Origin: Defluviicoccus sp.
GTDB taxonomy: Bacteria > Pseudomonadota > Alphaproteobacteria > MPNO01
Length of the DNA stretch: 37,418 bases
Assembly: GCA_028820505.1 (NCBI GenBank)
Contig: JAPPIT010000132.1
Location: 22,145-59,562 of the forward strand
Direction: 5' to 3'
Position numbers and translations under genes: made by a program. The stretch's first letter is position 1, and each line of letters begins with the position of its first letter. A model generated the notes under the pieces. It did no database searches, was not told the DNA's origin, and saw nothing but the letters and a program-made list of their open reading frames with translations. Positions 26,604 to 35,239 of the stretch are shown here, piece by piece.

Positions 26604-27131
26604 ATGCACTACAAGATATACGGTCCGTACGAAATTCCGAGACTGGAAGGAGAGTTCAAAAGGCGGATAGACAAGGAAGATGTGGCTGCCTTTTGGGATA
26701 TTGTCGATGGTAGCTTGTATGATGGGTGTGGATGTTATGTATTTTGCATCGCCACACAGCGCAGGGAAAAACCTTGGTATGTCGGCAAGGCGCAGAAACA
26801 ATCTTTCGGCCGAGAGTGTTTCACACCGCACAAAATCGTAATGTATCACGAAGCTTTGGAAAAGTCCAATGGCACGCCTCTGATGTATTTTCTGGCAAGG
26901 TTTACGAAGACCGGACACATTTCCAGACCTACCAGGTCCGCGGCTGGACATGCGGATATCGATTTTGTCGAACGAATGTTTATCGAGAAAGGGTTTCATG
27001 TCAACCGGCACATTCGTAACAAAAGGGACACGAAGAATCCGGAAAACCTGATTGTCGAAGGCTTTTATAATTCTAGAGATCGTCGACGCAATCCGGTAAA
27101 GAGGCTTTACGAGTTGTTCGGTGGGGAGTAA
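26604..27131 (+). CDS. GIY-YIG-like nuclease-domain protein
   Basis: A 175-aa protein from the AT-richer cargo. A GIY-YIG-like pattern is visible: YVF at 45-47 in GCYVF, then WYVGKA at 58-63, an Arg at 70 and a Glu at 123 (FVERMFIEKG), as in the family order. GIY-YIG enzymes cut one DNA strand by a Tyr/Arg/Glu mechanism. The segment around the Arg is divergent, so activity is uncertain. The ATG has GAGGAG 11 bases upstream. No associated methylase or homing-endonuclease context is present beside it. Confidence 0.6.
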   Translation: MHYKIYGPYEIPRLEGEFKRRIDKEDVAAFWDIVDGSLYDGCGCYVFCIATQRREKPWYVGKAQKQSFGRECFTPHKIVMYHEALEKSNGTPLMYFLARFTKTGHISRPTRSAAGHADIDFVERMFIEKGFHVNRHIRNKRDTKNPENLIVEGFYNSRDRRRNPVKRLYELFGGE

Positions 27132-27455
27132 GTCAAGACGGCTATGGTAGAAGTCGGCCAGCATGCGGCAGTCTGGGTTGTTCGAGAAGCAAGAATGTCC
27201 CGGGCTCGATCGGAAAGGGGATGCCTTGTTTATGGTTTGTTCGACTTGTTTCACTATGCCACGTTGTGTTCACATGCTTGAACTAGTGGAGCTACGGTGG
27301 CCTTGGACGGGGTATCCGCTGAAGGGAGGAAACCAGTATCCGGAGGAGGGTAGCTGTAACCGCTTAGCGAGTAGGCAGGGACCTCTTTACTAAGGTGGAC
27401 TGCATGAAGCAACGGCCCGGCACCTTAGTTTAGCTATGTCAGCAGGAGAGACACG
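27132..27455. other. 324-bp gap with an inverted repeat, no gene seen
   Basis: No convincing coding sequence is present; a 76-codon frame at 27163 lacks a ribosome site. Apart from the 9-bp inverted repeat at 27389-27429, I see no structured RNA that I can name. The stretch from about 27290 to 27400 is purine-rich with several GGAGG-like words and could hold a non-coding RNA. Confidence 0.4.
27389..27429. repeat. 9-bp inverted repeat upstream of the secreted-protein gene
   Basis: Arms ACTAAGGTG (27389-27397) and CACCTTAGT (27421-27429) are perfect complements separated by 23 bp. It ends 26 bp before the ATG of the secreted protein at 27456. It could be an operator, an attenuator-like RNA hairpin or part of a recombination site; nothing decides among these. 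Confidence 0.6.
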
Positions 27456-27881
27456 ATGCGCTCATTGCTTTTCGTTGCTATAGTGTGTTTGACTGTAACG
27501 CCAGCGGTCGCCGCTAAACTTTTTGTAGTTGACAATTACGCATGTGGAAATGCGGAGGACTGGAAAAGTTCCGGACTATCTTATGGGGAATCTCTGTCCA
27601 TTAAGGATGTCAAGTTCGCGTATAGCGAAACCCCAGAAGCTACACGAGAAGTAAGCTTTGTTGTAGACAACAGGAAAAATGCAAGACTTCCCGTGCATGT
27701 ACATTGGGTCGTTCGGTCAGAGATAGACGGTAATCTTGTTGTTGTAGGTGCTGCTTCCAGTGATTTTGAATTGAAACTAATGAAACCAGGGAATAATAAA
27801 TTCAACATGAAACTACACTCAGCGCTAAAGTCGGATTCCAAAGAGTTTTATGGGTGTTTAGCTGTTGGATATGAAGAATAG
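27456..27881 (+). CDS. Small secreted protein of unknown function
   Basis: A 141-aa protein. The first 19 residues are a clear Sec signal (LLFVAIVCLTVTPAVAA) with likely cleavage after AVAA. The mature part has only two cysteines, one near its start (NYACGN) and one near its end (YGCLAV), which could pair in a disulfide. The pattern of alternating hydrophobics suggests a beta-sandwich. Ribosome site CAGGAG precedes the ATG. Base use is AT-rich, unlike the flanking genes, which fits recent acquisition. I do not recognise a family. Confidence 0.75.
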   Translation: MRSLLFVAIVCLTVTPAVAAKLFVVDNYACGNAEDWKSSGLSYGESLSIKDVKFAYSETPEATREVSFVVDNRKNARLPVHVHWVVRSEIDGNLVVVGAASSDFELKLMKPGNNKFNMKLHSALKSDSKEFYGCLAVGYEE

Positions 27882-28051
27882 ATCATTTTATACATAACCG
27901 CACTTTTATTTTTGGATATCTCGCCTTCATTCGCCTTTGAACGCACCGCGGAACGGGAGACTGCCCCCCATGCCGCCCTTGGTCTGCGGCGACGACTGCT
28001 GGCCACGGGCGAGCTGTGCTCGGCGCGCCGGGAAACGAGCGGCGCGGCCTG

Positions 28052-30886
28052 ATGCGCCTGTCGTGGAACGAGGTTCGCGCCCGCGCCGCTGCCTTCGCCG
28101 AAGACTGGAAGGACGCGGCCTACGAGAAGGGCGAGACGCAGAGCTTCTACAACGCCTTCTTCGACGTGTTCGGAGTGCGGCGGCGGAATGTCGCCCGCTA
28201 CGAGGCGCATGTCGCCAAGCTCGACAACCGCTCGGGCTTCATCGACCTGTTCTGGCCGGGCGTGCTGCTCGTCGAACAGAAGAGCGCCGGGCGCGATCTC
28301 CGCAAGGCGTACGAACAGGCCGGGGAGTATTTCGACGCGCTGCCGGAACGCGACCGCCCGCGCTTCATCCTTGTAAGCGACTTCCAGACCTTCGAGCTTC
28401 ACGATCTGGACGAGCGCGAGACCGTCGCCTTCCCCCTCGCGGACCTGCCCGCGCATGTCGAGGCGTTCGGGTTCATCCTCGGCGTGCAGCGCCGAACATT
28501 TCGCGATCAGGACCCCGCCAACATCGAGGCCGCCGAGCTGGTGGGGCGGCTGCACGACGCGCTCGCGAACGCAGGGCACGAGCGGCACGATCTGGAGCGT
28601 TTTCTCGTCCGGGTCGTGTTCTGCATGTTCGCCGACGATACCGGCGTGTTCGAGCCGCGCGACATCTTCCTCGATTTCATCGAGGCGCGCACTAGCGAGG
28701 ACGGAGCCGATCTCGGGCCGTGGCTCGCGCAACTGTTCGAGGTCCTCGATACGCCGGAGGGCGAGCGCCCCGCAACGCTCGACGAGGACCTCGCCCGGTT
28801 CCCCTACGTCAACGGCGATCTGTTCAGGGGGCACCTGAGGACCTTCTCGTTCGACGCCGCGATGCGCGTTGCGCTTCTCGACGCTTGCCGCTTCGACTGG
28901 TCGAACATCTCGCCCGCGATCTTCGGCGCGCTGTTCCAGTCGGTGATGGATCCCGTGGAGCGCCGCGCCCAGGGGGCGCACTACACGACCGAGAAGAACA
29001 TCCTCAAGGTGATCGAGCCGTTGTTCATGGACGACCTCCGCGCCGAGTTCGAGCGATTGAGGGCTCGCCGGGACAGCCGGCGTCTGGCCGAACTTCGACG
29101 GTTTCAGGCGAAGCTCGGCAGCATGACCTTCTTCGACCCGGCCTGTGGCTGCGGCAACTTTCTGATCGTCGCCTACCGGGAGCTTCGGGCGCTCGAAATA
29201 GAAGTGTTGAAGGAAGTGCACTCGGAGTTTCTCGTTCGCCTGGAGCGCATGACGGGCGGCTCCGACCTTCCATCGGACCAGCTGTCCTGCATCGATGTGG
29301 ACCAGTTCTACGGGATCGAGCTTGGCGAGTTCCCGGCCCGGATCGCAGAAACCGCGCTGTGGATGATGGACCACATCATGAACAACCGGCTGAGCCTTGA
29401 GTTCGGCCAGACCTTCGTTCGCATCCCGCTCGAGAAGTCGCCGCACATCGTCCACGGCGACGCGCTGGAAACGGATTGGACCGAACTGCTGCCGTCGGGG
29501 AATTGCTCTTTCGTCTTCGGCAATCCGCCCTTCGTGGGCGCGAAGTACCAGACGGTGGACCAGCGCGCGCAGGTACGCGGGATCGCCGCGCTCGGTAAGG
29601 GCGGCGGGACGCTCGACTACGTCGCCGCGTGGTTCATCAAGGCGGGGGAGTATGTGAAGGCCGGCGATGCGCGGATCGGCTTCGTCGCGACCAACTCGAT
29701 CACGCAGGGCGAGCAGGTCGCACAGCTATGGCCGGTCCTGTTCGGGCGCTGCAAGCTGGAGATTGCCTTCGCGCACCGGACCTTCGCATGGGGATCGGAC
29801 GCGCGCGGCAAGGCGCATGTGCATGTCGTCATTCTCGGCCTCGATCGGCGCAAGGCCGCGCGGGCGGAGAAGCGGCTGTTCGGCTATCCCGACTTCAACG
29901 GCGATCCGGAGGAAAGCCGACACGCGGCACTGTCGCCGTACCTGTTCGATGCGGGCGGTTTGTCCGACCCGCGTCTGGTGGTGCGGGAACAAAGCGCACC
30001 GATTAATGGAATGAGGAGGCTCATCATTGGGTCCAAGCCCATCGACGGCGGCAACTACATCTTCGACCCAGCGGAACGCGACGCGTTTCTGGATGCGGAG
30101 CCGGAAGCCGCACCCTGGCTCCGACCGTTCATCGGCGCGCGCGAATACCTGCAAGGGGGTGAGCGTTGGATCCTGGCGCTGCACGATACTCCCCCCGAAG
30201 TGCTGGCGCGGCTGCCCCATGTGCGGGAGCGAGTCGTCGCCGTCCGGGCCTACCGCGAGGCGAGCAAGAGCGCGCCGACACGGAAGCTAGCGGCGACACC
30301 GACCCTCTACCACGTCAACGTCATCCCCACCGCGCCGTTTCTGGTGATTCCCGAAGTCAGTTCGGAGCGCCGCGAATACGCGCCCATCGGCTGGCTGGAG
30401 CCGCCAACGATTCCGAGCAACCTTGTGCGGCTACTGGAGAACGCCACGCTGGCGGAATTCGCCCTGCTGACCTCGGCGATGCACATGGCGTGGCTGCGCC
30501 ATATCGGCGGACGGCTCAAGAGCGACTACCGCTACTCCATCGGCCTCGTCTACAACACCTTCCCGCTGCCGCCCACGGGCTCGGATCTGTCGAGACTGGA
30601 ACCGCTGGCTCAGGCCGTCCTCGACGCCCGCGCCGCTCATCGGGAAGCGACGCTCGCCGATCTCTACGATCCCGACCTGATGCCGCCGAACCTGCGGCGG
30701 GCACATCGGGCGCTCGATCGCGCGGTGGACCGACTCTACAGGCGCAGCGGATTCGCGTCGGAGCGCGAGCGCGTCGAGCATCTGTTCATGCTGTATGAGA
30801 AGATGCAAACTCCGCTTGAACTCGCGGCGCGGGGCAAGTCGAAGCGACGGCGGAGCGCTTCGGCCTCGCGGCGCGATACTCGATGA
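28052..30886 (+). CDS. MmeI-family single-chain restriction-modification enzyme (Type IIL)
   Basis: A 944-aa protein that recognises, methylates and cuts DNA in one chain. It resembles MmeI over its length. The PD-(D/E)XK nuclease site is D65-x9-E75-x-K77 (GFIDLFWPGVLLVEQK), the same spacing as in MmeI. Motif I of the N6-adenine methylase is FDPACGCGNF (D362) and motif IV is NPPF (N491). The C-terminal recognition part has GGRLKSDYRYS (K823, D825). The start RLSWNEVRARA matches MmeI's SWNEIRRKA, so the ATG at 28052 is preferred over the GTG at 28016. It ends in ATGA overlap with the next gene. Confidence 0.92.
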   Translation: MRLSWNEVRARAAAFAEDWKDAAYEKGETQSFYNAFFDVFGVRRRNVARYEAHVAKLDNRSGFIDLFWPGVLLVEQKSAGRDLRKAYEQAGEYFDALPERDRPRFILVSDFQTFELHDLDERETVAFPLADLPAHVEAFGFILGVQRRTFRDQDPANIEAAELVGRLHDALANAGHERHDLERFLVRVVFCMFADDTGVFEPRDIFLDFIEARTSEDGADLGPWLAQLFEVLDTPEGERPATLDEDLARFPYVNGDLFRGHLRTFSFDAAMRVALLDACRFDWSNISPAIFGALFQSVMDPVERRAQGAHYTTEKNILKVIEPLFMDDLRAEFERLRARRDSRRLAELRRFQAKLGSMTFFDPACGCGNFLIVAYRELRALEIEVLKEVHSEFLVRLERMTGGSDLPSDQLSCIDVDQFYGIELGEFPARIAETALWMMDHIMNNRLSLEFGQTFVRIPLEKSPHIVHGDALETDWTELLPSGNCSFVFGNPPFVGAKYQTVDQRAQVRGIAALGKGGGTLDYVAAWFIKAGEYVKAGDARIGFVATNSITQGEQVAQLWPVLFGRCKLEIAFAHRTFAWGSDARGKAHVHVVILGLDRRKAARAEKRLFGYPDFNGDPEESRHAALSPYLFDAGGLSDPRLVVREQSAPINGMRRLIIGSKPIDGGNYIFDPAERDAFLDAEPEAAPWLRPFIGAREYLQGGERWILALHDTPPEVLARLPHVRERVVAVRAYREASKSAPTRKLAATPTLYHVNVIPTAPFLVIPEVSSERREYAPIGWLEPPTIPSNLVRLLENATLAEFALLTSAMHMAWLRHIGGRLKSDYRYSIGLVYNTFPLPPTGSDLSRLEPLAQAVLDARAAHREATLADLYDPDLMPPNLRRAHRALDRAVDRLYRRSGFASERERVEHLFMLYEKMQTPLELAARGKSKRRRSASASRRDTR

Positions 30887-31731
30887 AGTCGGCGGACAAG
30901 GGTGTGGGGACTGATCTTCATATGGCCAAGCGAAAGGAAAACGAAGACGAACTTTGTGCACAGGACTGGTTGCAGCAGCAAGGTTACAGTGACATTCGAC
31001 GGCCTTGCAACGATCCGCCTGACTTCGTCGTCGATGGCTGCGCAGTTGAAGTGACCCGGCTGAATCAAAGAATAATCGTCGGGAACGATAAGCAGTCAAT
31101 AGGGGAAGAAGAAGCACGGAAACCGCTCGAAGACTACATAAGGAAAATCATCGATCAGCTTAGACCGCCCGGAAACGACGGATGTAGTTGGGTAATTGAC
31201 TGCGAGTATGATTTTTCTAAACCGCTGCCAGTCCGCAAGAACGTCACTCGTCAGATTTCGGAGGCGTTGACACCACTATTGCGGTTTTACGATGAGTCAA
31301 CCGTTTCCGGTATTCACTCCAAGTATTTCGATTACGACAAGCATGCCGGAGAGCCCCTACCTTTGGGATTTCCGCATCTCTGTCTGGATTGCGGTATCTG
31401 TCTCGATCTCGCAGAGTTCAACTATAAGCCCGCGAAGTTCATCTTGCAGAACGTCTCGGACGGCTATGGAATAGGCTTGCCCGAGGAATTGATTGTAAGT
31501 ATCCGGAACAGAATTCTCGATAAATCGAGGAACGTTCGCAAACAAGGTAAGGTTGGAAAGTACAAGAGCTGGTGGTTGATCTTGGTAGATCATGTTTGCC
31601 ATATGCCGATGACGTTTCTTTCAGAGGATAAATTGTCCTTTGTCCGGGAGCAGCGATTTGACTTCTGGTCAAGGGTTATAATTGTCAGCTTCCAGAATCC
31701 AAGCTGGCACTATGAATTACCGATTCGGTAG
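30883..31731 (+). CDS. Companion protein with a PD-(D/E)XK-like motif
   Basis: A 282-aa protein encoded immediately after the MmeI-family enzyme and overlapping it by four bases (ATGA, 30883-30886). Residues 46-60 read PDFVVDGCAVEVTRL, a PD-(D/E)XK-like pattern (D47, E56) with Thr58 in place of the usual lysine. The N-terminal part (ELCAQDWLQQQGYSDI) looks like a helix-strand entry to such a nuclease fold. The rest has no motif I know. An alternative start is the ATG at 30922. It could be a restriction helper, a backup nuclease or an unlinked passenger. Confidence 0.6.
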   Translation: MKSADKGVGTDLHMAKRKENEDELCAQDWLQQQGYSDIRRPCNDPPDFVVDGCAVEVTRLNQRIIVGNDKQSIGEEEARKPLEDYIRKIIDQLRPPGNDGCSWVIDCEYDFSKPLPVRKNVTRQISEALTPLLRFYDESTVSGIHSKYFDYDKHAGEPLPLGFPHLCLDCGICLDLAEFNYKPAKFILQNVSDGYGIGLPEELIVSIRNRILDKSRNVRKQGKVGKYKSWWLILVDHVCHMPMTFLSEDKLSFVREQRFDFWSRVIIVSFQNPSWHYELPIR

Positions 31732-31781
31732 TGCAAGTTTTTTCAAGATCAGAGCGAATGTGGGTCCTGAGTGTACTCCAC

Positions 31782-32153
31782 TTAGGGCTGGCCGACAGCC
31801 TGCTTTCCAAGTTCAACCAAACACGCCTTTAGCGCATCGAAAGCGAGGCCGCCCGTTGCTTCAAGGCACTTCTCCTTTGCCTTCTTCCAAATGGATTCTT
31901 TTCGGGCAGCATCCAGAAAATCATGACCTTCCCATGTCATTCTCTCGATCCTGTATGTCAGAATCCTGTGGGCTGGTCCGTCACCGCTTGGAACGGCTTT
32001 CCCTTCGATCAGCCCATGTTCGATCATGAGTTCTACATGCAGCCCGGTTTGCTCCTCTCCGTTGCCGGGAGTATCGAGCTTGATTGCCTTTCCGGGCTCT
32101 GTCGCTTCGATCTGCAAGAGGATTTCACGGACAAGGTCCATATTTCGTTTCAT
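31782..32153 (-). CDS. DUF2513-family protein
   Basis: A 123-aa protein starting MKRNMDLVREILLQIE and containing ERMTWEGHDFLDAARKESIWKKAKEK (shown in part), the pattern of DUF2513 proteins of phages and islands. The fold is predicted to be a winged helix, but no function is known. The start is the ATG at 32153, preceded by AGAGG; a TTG six bases upstream is also in frame. Its 3' end faces that of the companion gene, 50 bp away. Confidence 0.75.
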   Translation of the reverse strand: MKRNMDLVREILLQIEATEPGKAIKLDTPGNGEEQTGLHVELMIEHGLIEGKAVPSGDGPAHRILTYRIERMTWEGHDFLDAARKESIWKKAKEKCLEATGGLAFDALKACLVELGKQAVGQP

Positions 32154-32281
32154 GCACAACCTCTATCGGCCTTTGGCCTTTTGATCCCGAACAACATGAC
32201 CGCGGCTAGCGCGGTAGGGCAACAACTTTGCGCTGATTCGGCCCAAGGTCAACGGTTTCCGGGACTGACAAGGGATCGCGG

Positions 32282-32758
32282 TCAAAGCCAGTCGTCCCGG
32301 TCCAGCCGAGGAGGCAGGTAGGACGATGTCCGCCCGCGTGGGAGGAGCATCGCCTCGGCGATGAGCGTCCCGACCTTCTCCGCCGCCTCGACCAAATGGC
32401 CGTCGGCAAGGTGGGCATAACCGGCGGTGGTCCGGTGCCGCTTGTGACCCAGCAGCCTGCCGACTTGCGGCAGGTTTTCGCCCGCCATGACGGCTTGGCT
32501 CGCTGCGGTATGGCGCAGGTCGTGCAAACGGAGCCTGCCGAGTCCGGCATCCGTGCAGACCGCGCGCCAGCAGCCGTCGAAGCTCCCCGATCCGGCCGCT
32601 GGCTTCCGGCGACCGGGCAGCGCGTCGATGACGGCACGCGCGGCCTCGCCGAGCGGCTCCGCGCGCGGGCCGGTTTTCGAGTCTTCGAGGTTCAACGCAT
32701 CCACGCCGATATTCCGCCAGCGCAGATTGAATACTTCGCTGCGGCGGCAGCCGGTCAT
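32282..32758 (-). pseudogene. Truncated tyrosine recombinase (catalytic half only)
   Basis: A 158-codon frame holding only the C-terminal catalytic part of an integrase: TGCRRSEVFNLRW (Arg), EDSKTGPR (Lys), LHDLRHTAAS (His-Arg), LGHKRHRTTAGYAH (His, Tyr). In the upstream frame, a stop follows at 32780-32782 and the arm-binding and core-binding domains are absent. It is oriented opposite to the intact pair at 24116-26382. It is likely the remnant of a second, older element that once integrated here. Confidence 0.85.
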
Positions 32759-32865
32759 GCGATGGCGATGCTGATGGACTTATGACGGCTGCTGCCAGAT
32801 GATGTTGCCCCCACAACGGAGTACCTATCCGGCGTGATTCCGTATCCACACGAGACAGGCTTAAA

Positions 32866-33348
32866 ATGAAATACGTTCCCGAAAATTTGGTCCCCATGTT
32901 CAGGAAGGCCGCCATACTCCGAAACGAAATGCTGGTGTCAGGATTCACCGACAACGGCGGGGCTATTCATAGTGCAGAGCGCATCCTGGACATCCTGGGC
33001 CAACGGCTCAACTACCCGCGGCTCACCCATATCAACAAATTGCGCCAGTACCCCGACGCGGAATTTTCCGTGGCGGCGCTCTCCGCTTATGAACGGGGCG
33101 AGCGAGTCTTGATCGAGCACGTCGCGCCCCTTAGAGACCTGACCCGCCAGGCCATTGGAGTTCTCGATCGAGGTGCCTCCGATCGGGAACTCATCGAGTT
33201 TGTCGTACGACATTACCGACTGGTGCTCTTGACCGTGGAAGAGACCCAACGCCTGAATCGTGTCAACCGTTCCCGAATGACGCCCGACCGATTGAGCGAA
33301 GCCGGCATCAAGATAAGTCGACGATCCACCACCCTCCAAACGAGATAA
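32866..33348 (+). CDS. Hypothetical protein
   Basis: A 160-aa protein that I do not recognise. It is mostly helical with no membrane segment, signal peptide or cysteine. Its ATG is preceded by an imperfect GACAGG. A reading frame on the other strand (32938-33339) covers much of it; I prefer the plus strand because of its fuller length, clear start and normal residue mix, but the call is not secure. It lies between the decayed integrase and the gene at 33566. Confidence 0.5.
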   Translation: MKYVPENLVPMFRKAAILRNEMLVSGFTDNGGAIHSAERILDILGQRLNYPRLTHINKLRQYPDAEFSVAALSAYERGERVLIEHVAPLRDLTRQAIGVLDRGASDRELIEFVVRHYRLVLLTVEETQRLNRVNRSRMTPDRLSEAGIKISRRSTTLQTR

Positions 33349-33565
33349 GTCGTTCCCGGGAACTTCTCGGCAATCCGGTGGAGTAGCCGGATCCTGATGT
33401 TCCTTCGTTTTCTTGAGTCACTGTAGCTCCCACCCCCGCGCGGCACCGGCCCTGTCGCGAAAGCAAAAATGGGCACTTGCTGGCGCAGTTCGAAGATGTG
33501 AATCGTTGGACGGTATGGGCAGTCGAGGTCGGCTTGGCAATGGCGTGCTCCTGCGCGGCGAAGCT

Positions 33566-34351
33566 TCAGGTGGGTGCGATGTCGCCTCTATTCCTCCTTT
33601 CCTGCTCCAACGCGTAAGTCCGCCACTCGGAACAATTCGTCAGGCAATAGAAGTCTCGCTCAGGATAGGAGATGACGCGCCTCACGTTCTCAGCCAGCAG
33701 AGGGTGCTTGCTGTAGCCCTGAAAGTCCGTTGGCTCGTTTGAACGATATCCACGGCTGACCAAATATCGCCGGTAGATGGAGCAATCGGGGTATCTACCG
33801 AGCGATGCGATCGGAACGTCAACTTCGACAAGGCGTGGCGTGCCAATGCGCCTCAGGATGGACGAGATGACTGGATCCTCTTGGTGGCATCGGTACAGAG
33901 CCTCACCTCCCCAGTGCCGGAAGAACGGACCGATCCCGCACTCATCCGTCCTCCTTGGGGGGAAAAAGGAGAACCAAACCTTTCCGACCCGATTTTCTTG
34001 GTCAGCCCAATTTTCCGATTTTAGACGCAGTGCGATTTGAGGTTTGATCGAGCCGGTCTTTGCGAGAAGGTCGATACGACGTGCCAACGTCTCCACATTT
34101 GGAAGGTGCATCCCGTCTCGCAACAGCTCGTCCGCCTCGGCATCCGTTAGATGCGTACAATGCCATCCCCGGATTTCGTATGCCCGCAAGACATCCCTCA
34201 GGCCATACATAGCTGCGTCGAACAACGGAGCGGAAGCCTGTCCCGTCTTGGCTTCCCATGCTCGAAACACGTCGTGGTGTTCATCGAGATAGTTGGTCAA
34301 CGCCGCCGGCCACGAAGACGGTCTATCAAGGTCGAGTTGTGTCCTGGGCAT
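33566..34351 (-). CDS. Hypothetical protein, unknown family
   Basis: A 261-aa soluble protein. The part near residues 60-85 (RGWHCTHLTDAEADELLRDGM) followed by GPFFRHWGGEALYRCH is patterned like proteins of defence and toxin loci that have an ADP-ribosyltransferase-like fold (His-x-Thr then a distant aromatic). I cannot confirm that. No signal or membrane segment. The ATG at 34351 is chosen; an in-frame GTG at 34375 also exists. It stands alone, with no partner gene next to it that would suggest a toxin-antitoxin pair. Confidence 0.65.
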   Translation of the reverse strand: MPRTQLDLDRPSSWPAALTNYLDEHHDVFRAWEAKTGQASAPLFDAAMYGLRDVLRAYEIRGWHCTHLTDAEADELLRDGMHLPNVETLARRIDLLAKTGSIKPQIALRLKSENWADQENRVGKVWFSFFPPRRTDECGIGPFFRHWGGEALYRCHQEDPVISSILRRIGTPRLVEVDVPIASLGRYPDCSIYRRYLVSRGYRSNEPTDFQGYSKHPLLAENVRRVISYPERDFYCLTNCSEWRTYALEQERRNRGDIAPT

Positions 34352-34697
34352 CGCATTCTCTTGGCTCGCAAACACGTTCGCGTCTCACCCGGCCACGGCG
34401 TACCGGCAGCAACGCGACCGTGACTTCGTGGCCAGACGGTAGATCGAATGGCTGAGCTACCGGACCGCGATCCGTCGCTTTCATATCACCGCGCCCATTC
34501 GACGCAAAGTGCCTCCGCTTGCGTACCGGCCCCGGTCATCGGTAAGGGGATCGTGGCTTGGTACCTGAGCGCGGGCCTCCCCCGGATGCTATTGGCGGCG
34601 CGTCCATATCCACCAGCCAGGAGCTGGCGCTCACCCGACATGGCACCCTGTATTGATTATAATGCTCCGATCCGCGTTACAGAGGAGTCGATCCAAC
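34352..34697. other. 346-bp gap containing a promoter, no gene seen
   Basis: This stretch separates two divergent genes. No convincing coding sequence is present, because the short frames lack ribosome sites. It contains the well-formed promoter at 34635-34663 that serves the membrane-protein gene on the plus strand. The promoter for the minus-strand gene at 33566-34351 was not identified. Confidence 0.5.
34635..34663 (+). promoter_or_regulatory. Sigma-70-type promoter for the membrane protein gene
   Basis: CCGACA (34635-34640, 4 of 6 to the -35 consensus), exactly 17 bp, then a perfect TATAAT (34658-34663). Transcription would begin near 34670, about 28 bp before the ATG at 34698, with the ribosome site AGAGGAG inside the leader. 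This is the clearest promoter in the window. Confidence 0.55.
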
Positions 34698-35189
34698 ATG
34701 GACAAAACCGGTTTGAACTTGGAAATCTGGGTACGGATGTACGAAGAGCAAATCCGCCATGTGCGGCACCATGAGTCCTTGCGTTCATTATCGACGAACA
34801 TCGCGGTTGTCGTCTCGGCAGCTGTTCTCGGCTTGTTCGCTACGGGCGTTACTTCGCACCAACAGTGGGCTCTATCGATGTTCCTCATACTCCTCTACGT
34901 CTACGGGCTGATGATGAGCCTGAAGTACTATGAGAGGAGCAGGCTGCACCATGCAGTTTCCACGAAATACCGAGACGTGATATCCGAATTCAGCCAGTGC
35001 GATGGCCATGCGATCAACGAACTGCGCTGCCATGCTCGCCGTGAACACAAGACCATCGTGCGAAGGCTGGCGATCATGATCGCTTGGCGCGATCGAAGCC
35101 ACGACCGGGCCGCAGCAAGCCCGACGTTTCAAGCGCCGGAATGGCGACGACGACATGCGCCTTGGCATCGACGCAAACGGACGATATAG
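34698..35189 (+). CDS. Two-helix membrane protein of unknown function
   Basis: A 163-aa protein with an N-terminal helical soluble segment (LNLEIWVRMYEEQIRHVRHH) and two membrane helices at about residues 33-51 and 57-76. These are followed by a cytoplasmic basic tail. Similar small two-helix proteins, including SLATT-type, appear in defence islands, but this one is not a clear member. The last 30 residues are Arg-rich and read into host-like GC-rich sequence, so the natural end may have been replaced at the island boundary. AGAGGAG precedes the ATG. Confidence 0.7.
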   Translation: MDKTGLNLEIWVRMYEEQIRHVRHHESLRSLSTNIAVVVSAAVLGLFATGVTSHQQWALSMFLILLYVYGLMMSLKYYERSRLHHAVSTKYRDVISEFSQCDGHAINELRCHARREHKTIVRRLAIMIAWRDRSHDRAAASPTFQAPEWRRRHAPWHRRKRTI

Positions 35190-35239
35190 GACTCGATGGA
35201 TCGGCGGACCGCCGAACGGGCCAACGGGAGGGACGCAGG

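Larger units (their letters stand above)
24005..35200. mobile_element. Putative genomic island carrying restriction-modification cargo
   Basis: Tyrosine recombinases at the left end, visibly AT-richer genes (about 26,600-27,950 and 30,900-31,780), a restriction-modification enzyme, a decayed third integrase and orphan genes indicate an acquired region. The left edge is placed just after the ten-codon stump at 24,004. The right edge is uncertain: host-like base composition returns before the lipoprotein gene at 35,240, but the relaxase-like fragment at the window end could extend the element. I found no tRNA gene and no convincing direct-repeat pair. Confidence 0.55.

Noticed and set aside
26307-27254. 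315-codon minus-strand frame over the GIY-YIG-like gene
   Set aside because: It starts without a ribosome site, runs through the integrase end and tandem repeats, and has no motif; the plus-strand gene has a clear start and ribosome site.
27163-27393. 76-codon cysteine-containing frame
   Set aside because: No ribosome site and no homology that I recognise; likely chance.
27848-29455. 535-codon minus-strand frame opposite the MmeI-family gene
   Set aside because: The plus strand carries an unmistakable MmeI-like protein; no motif on the minus strand.
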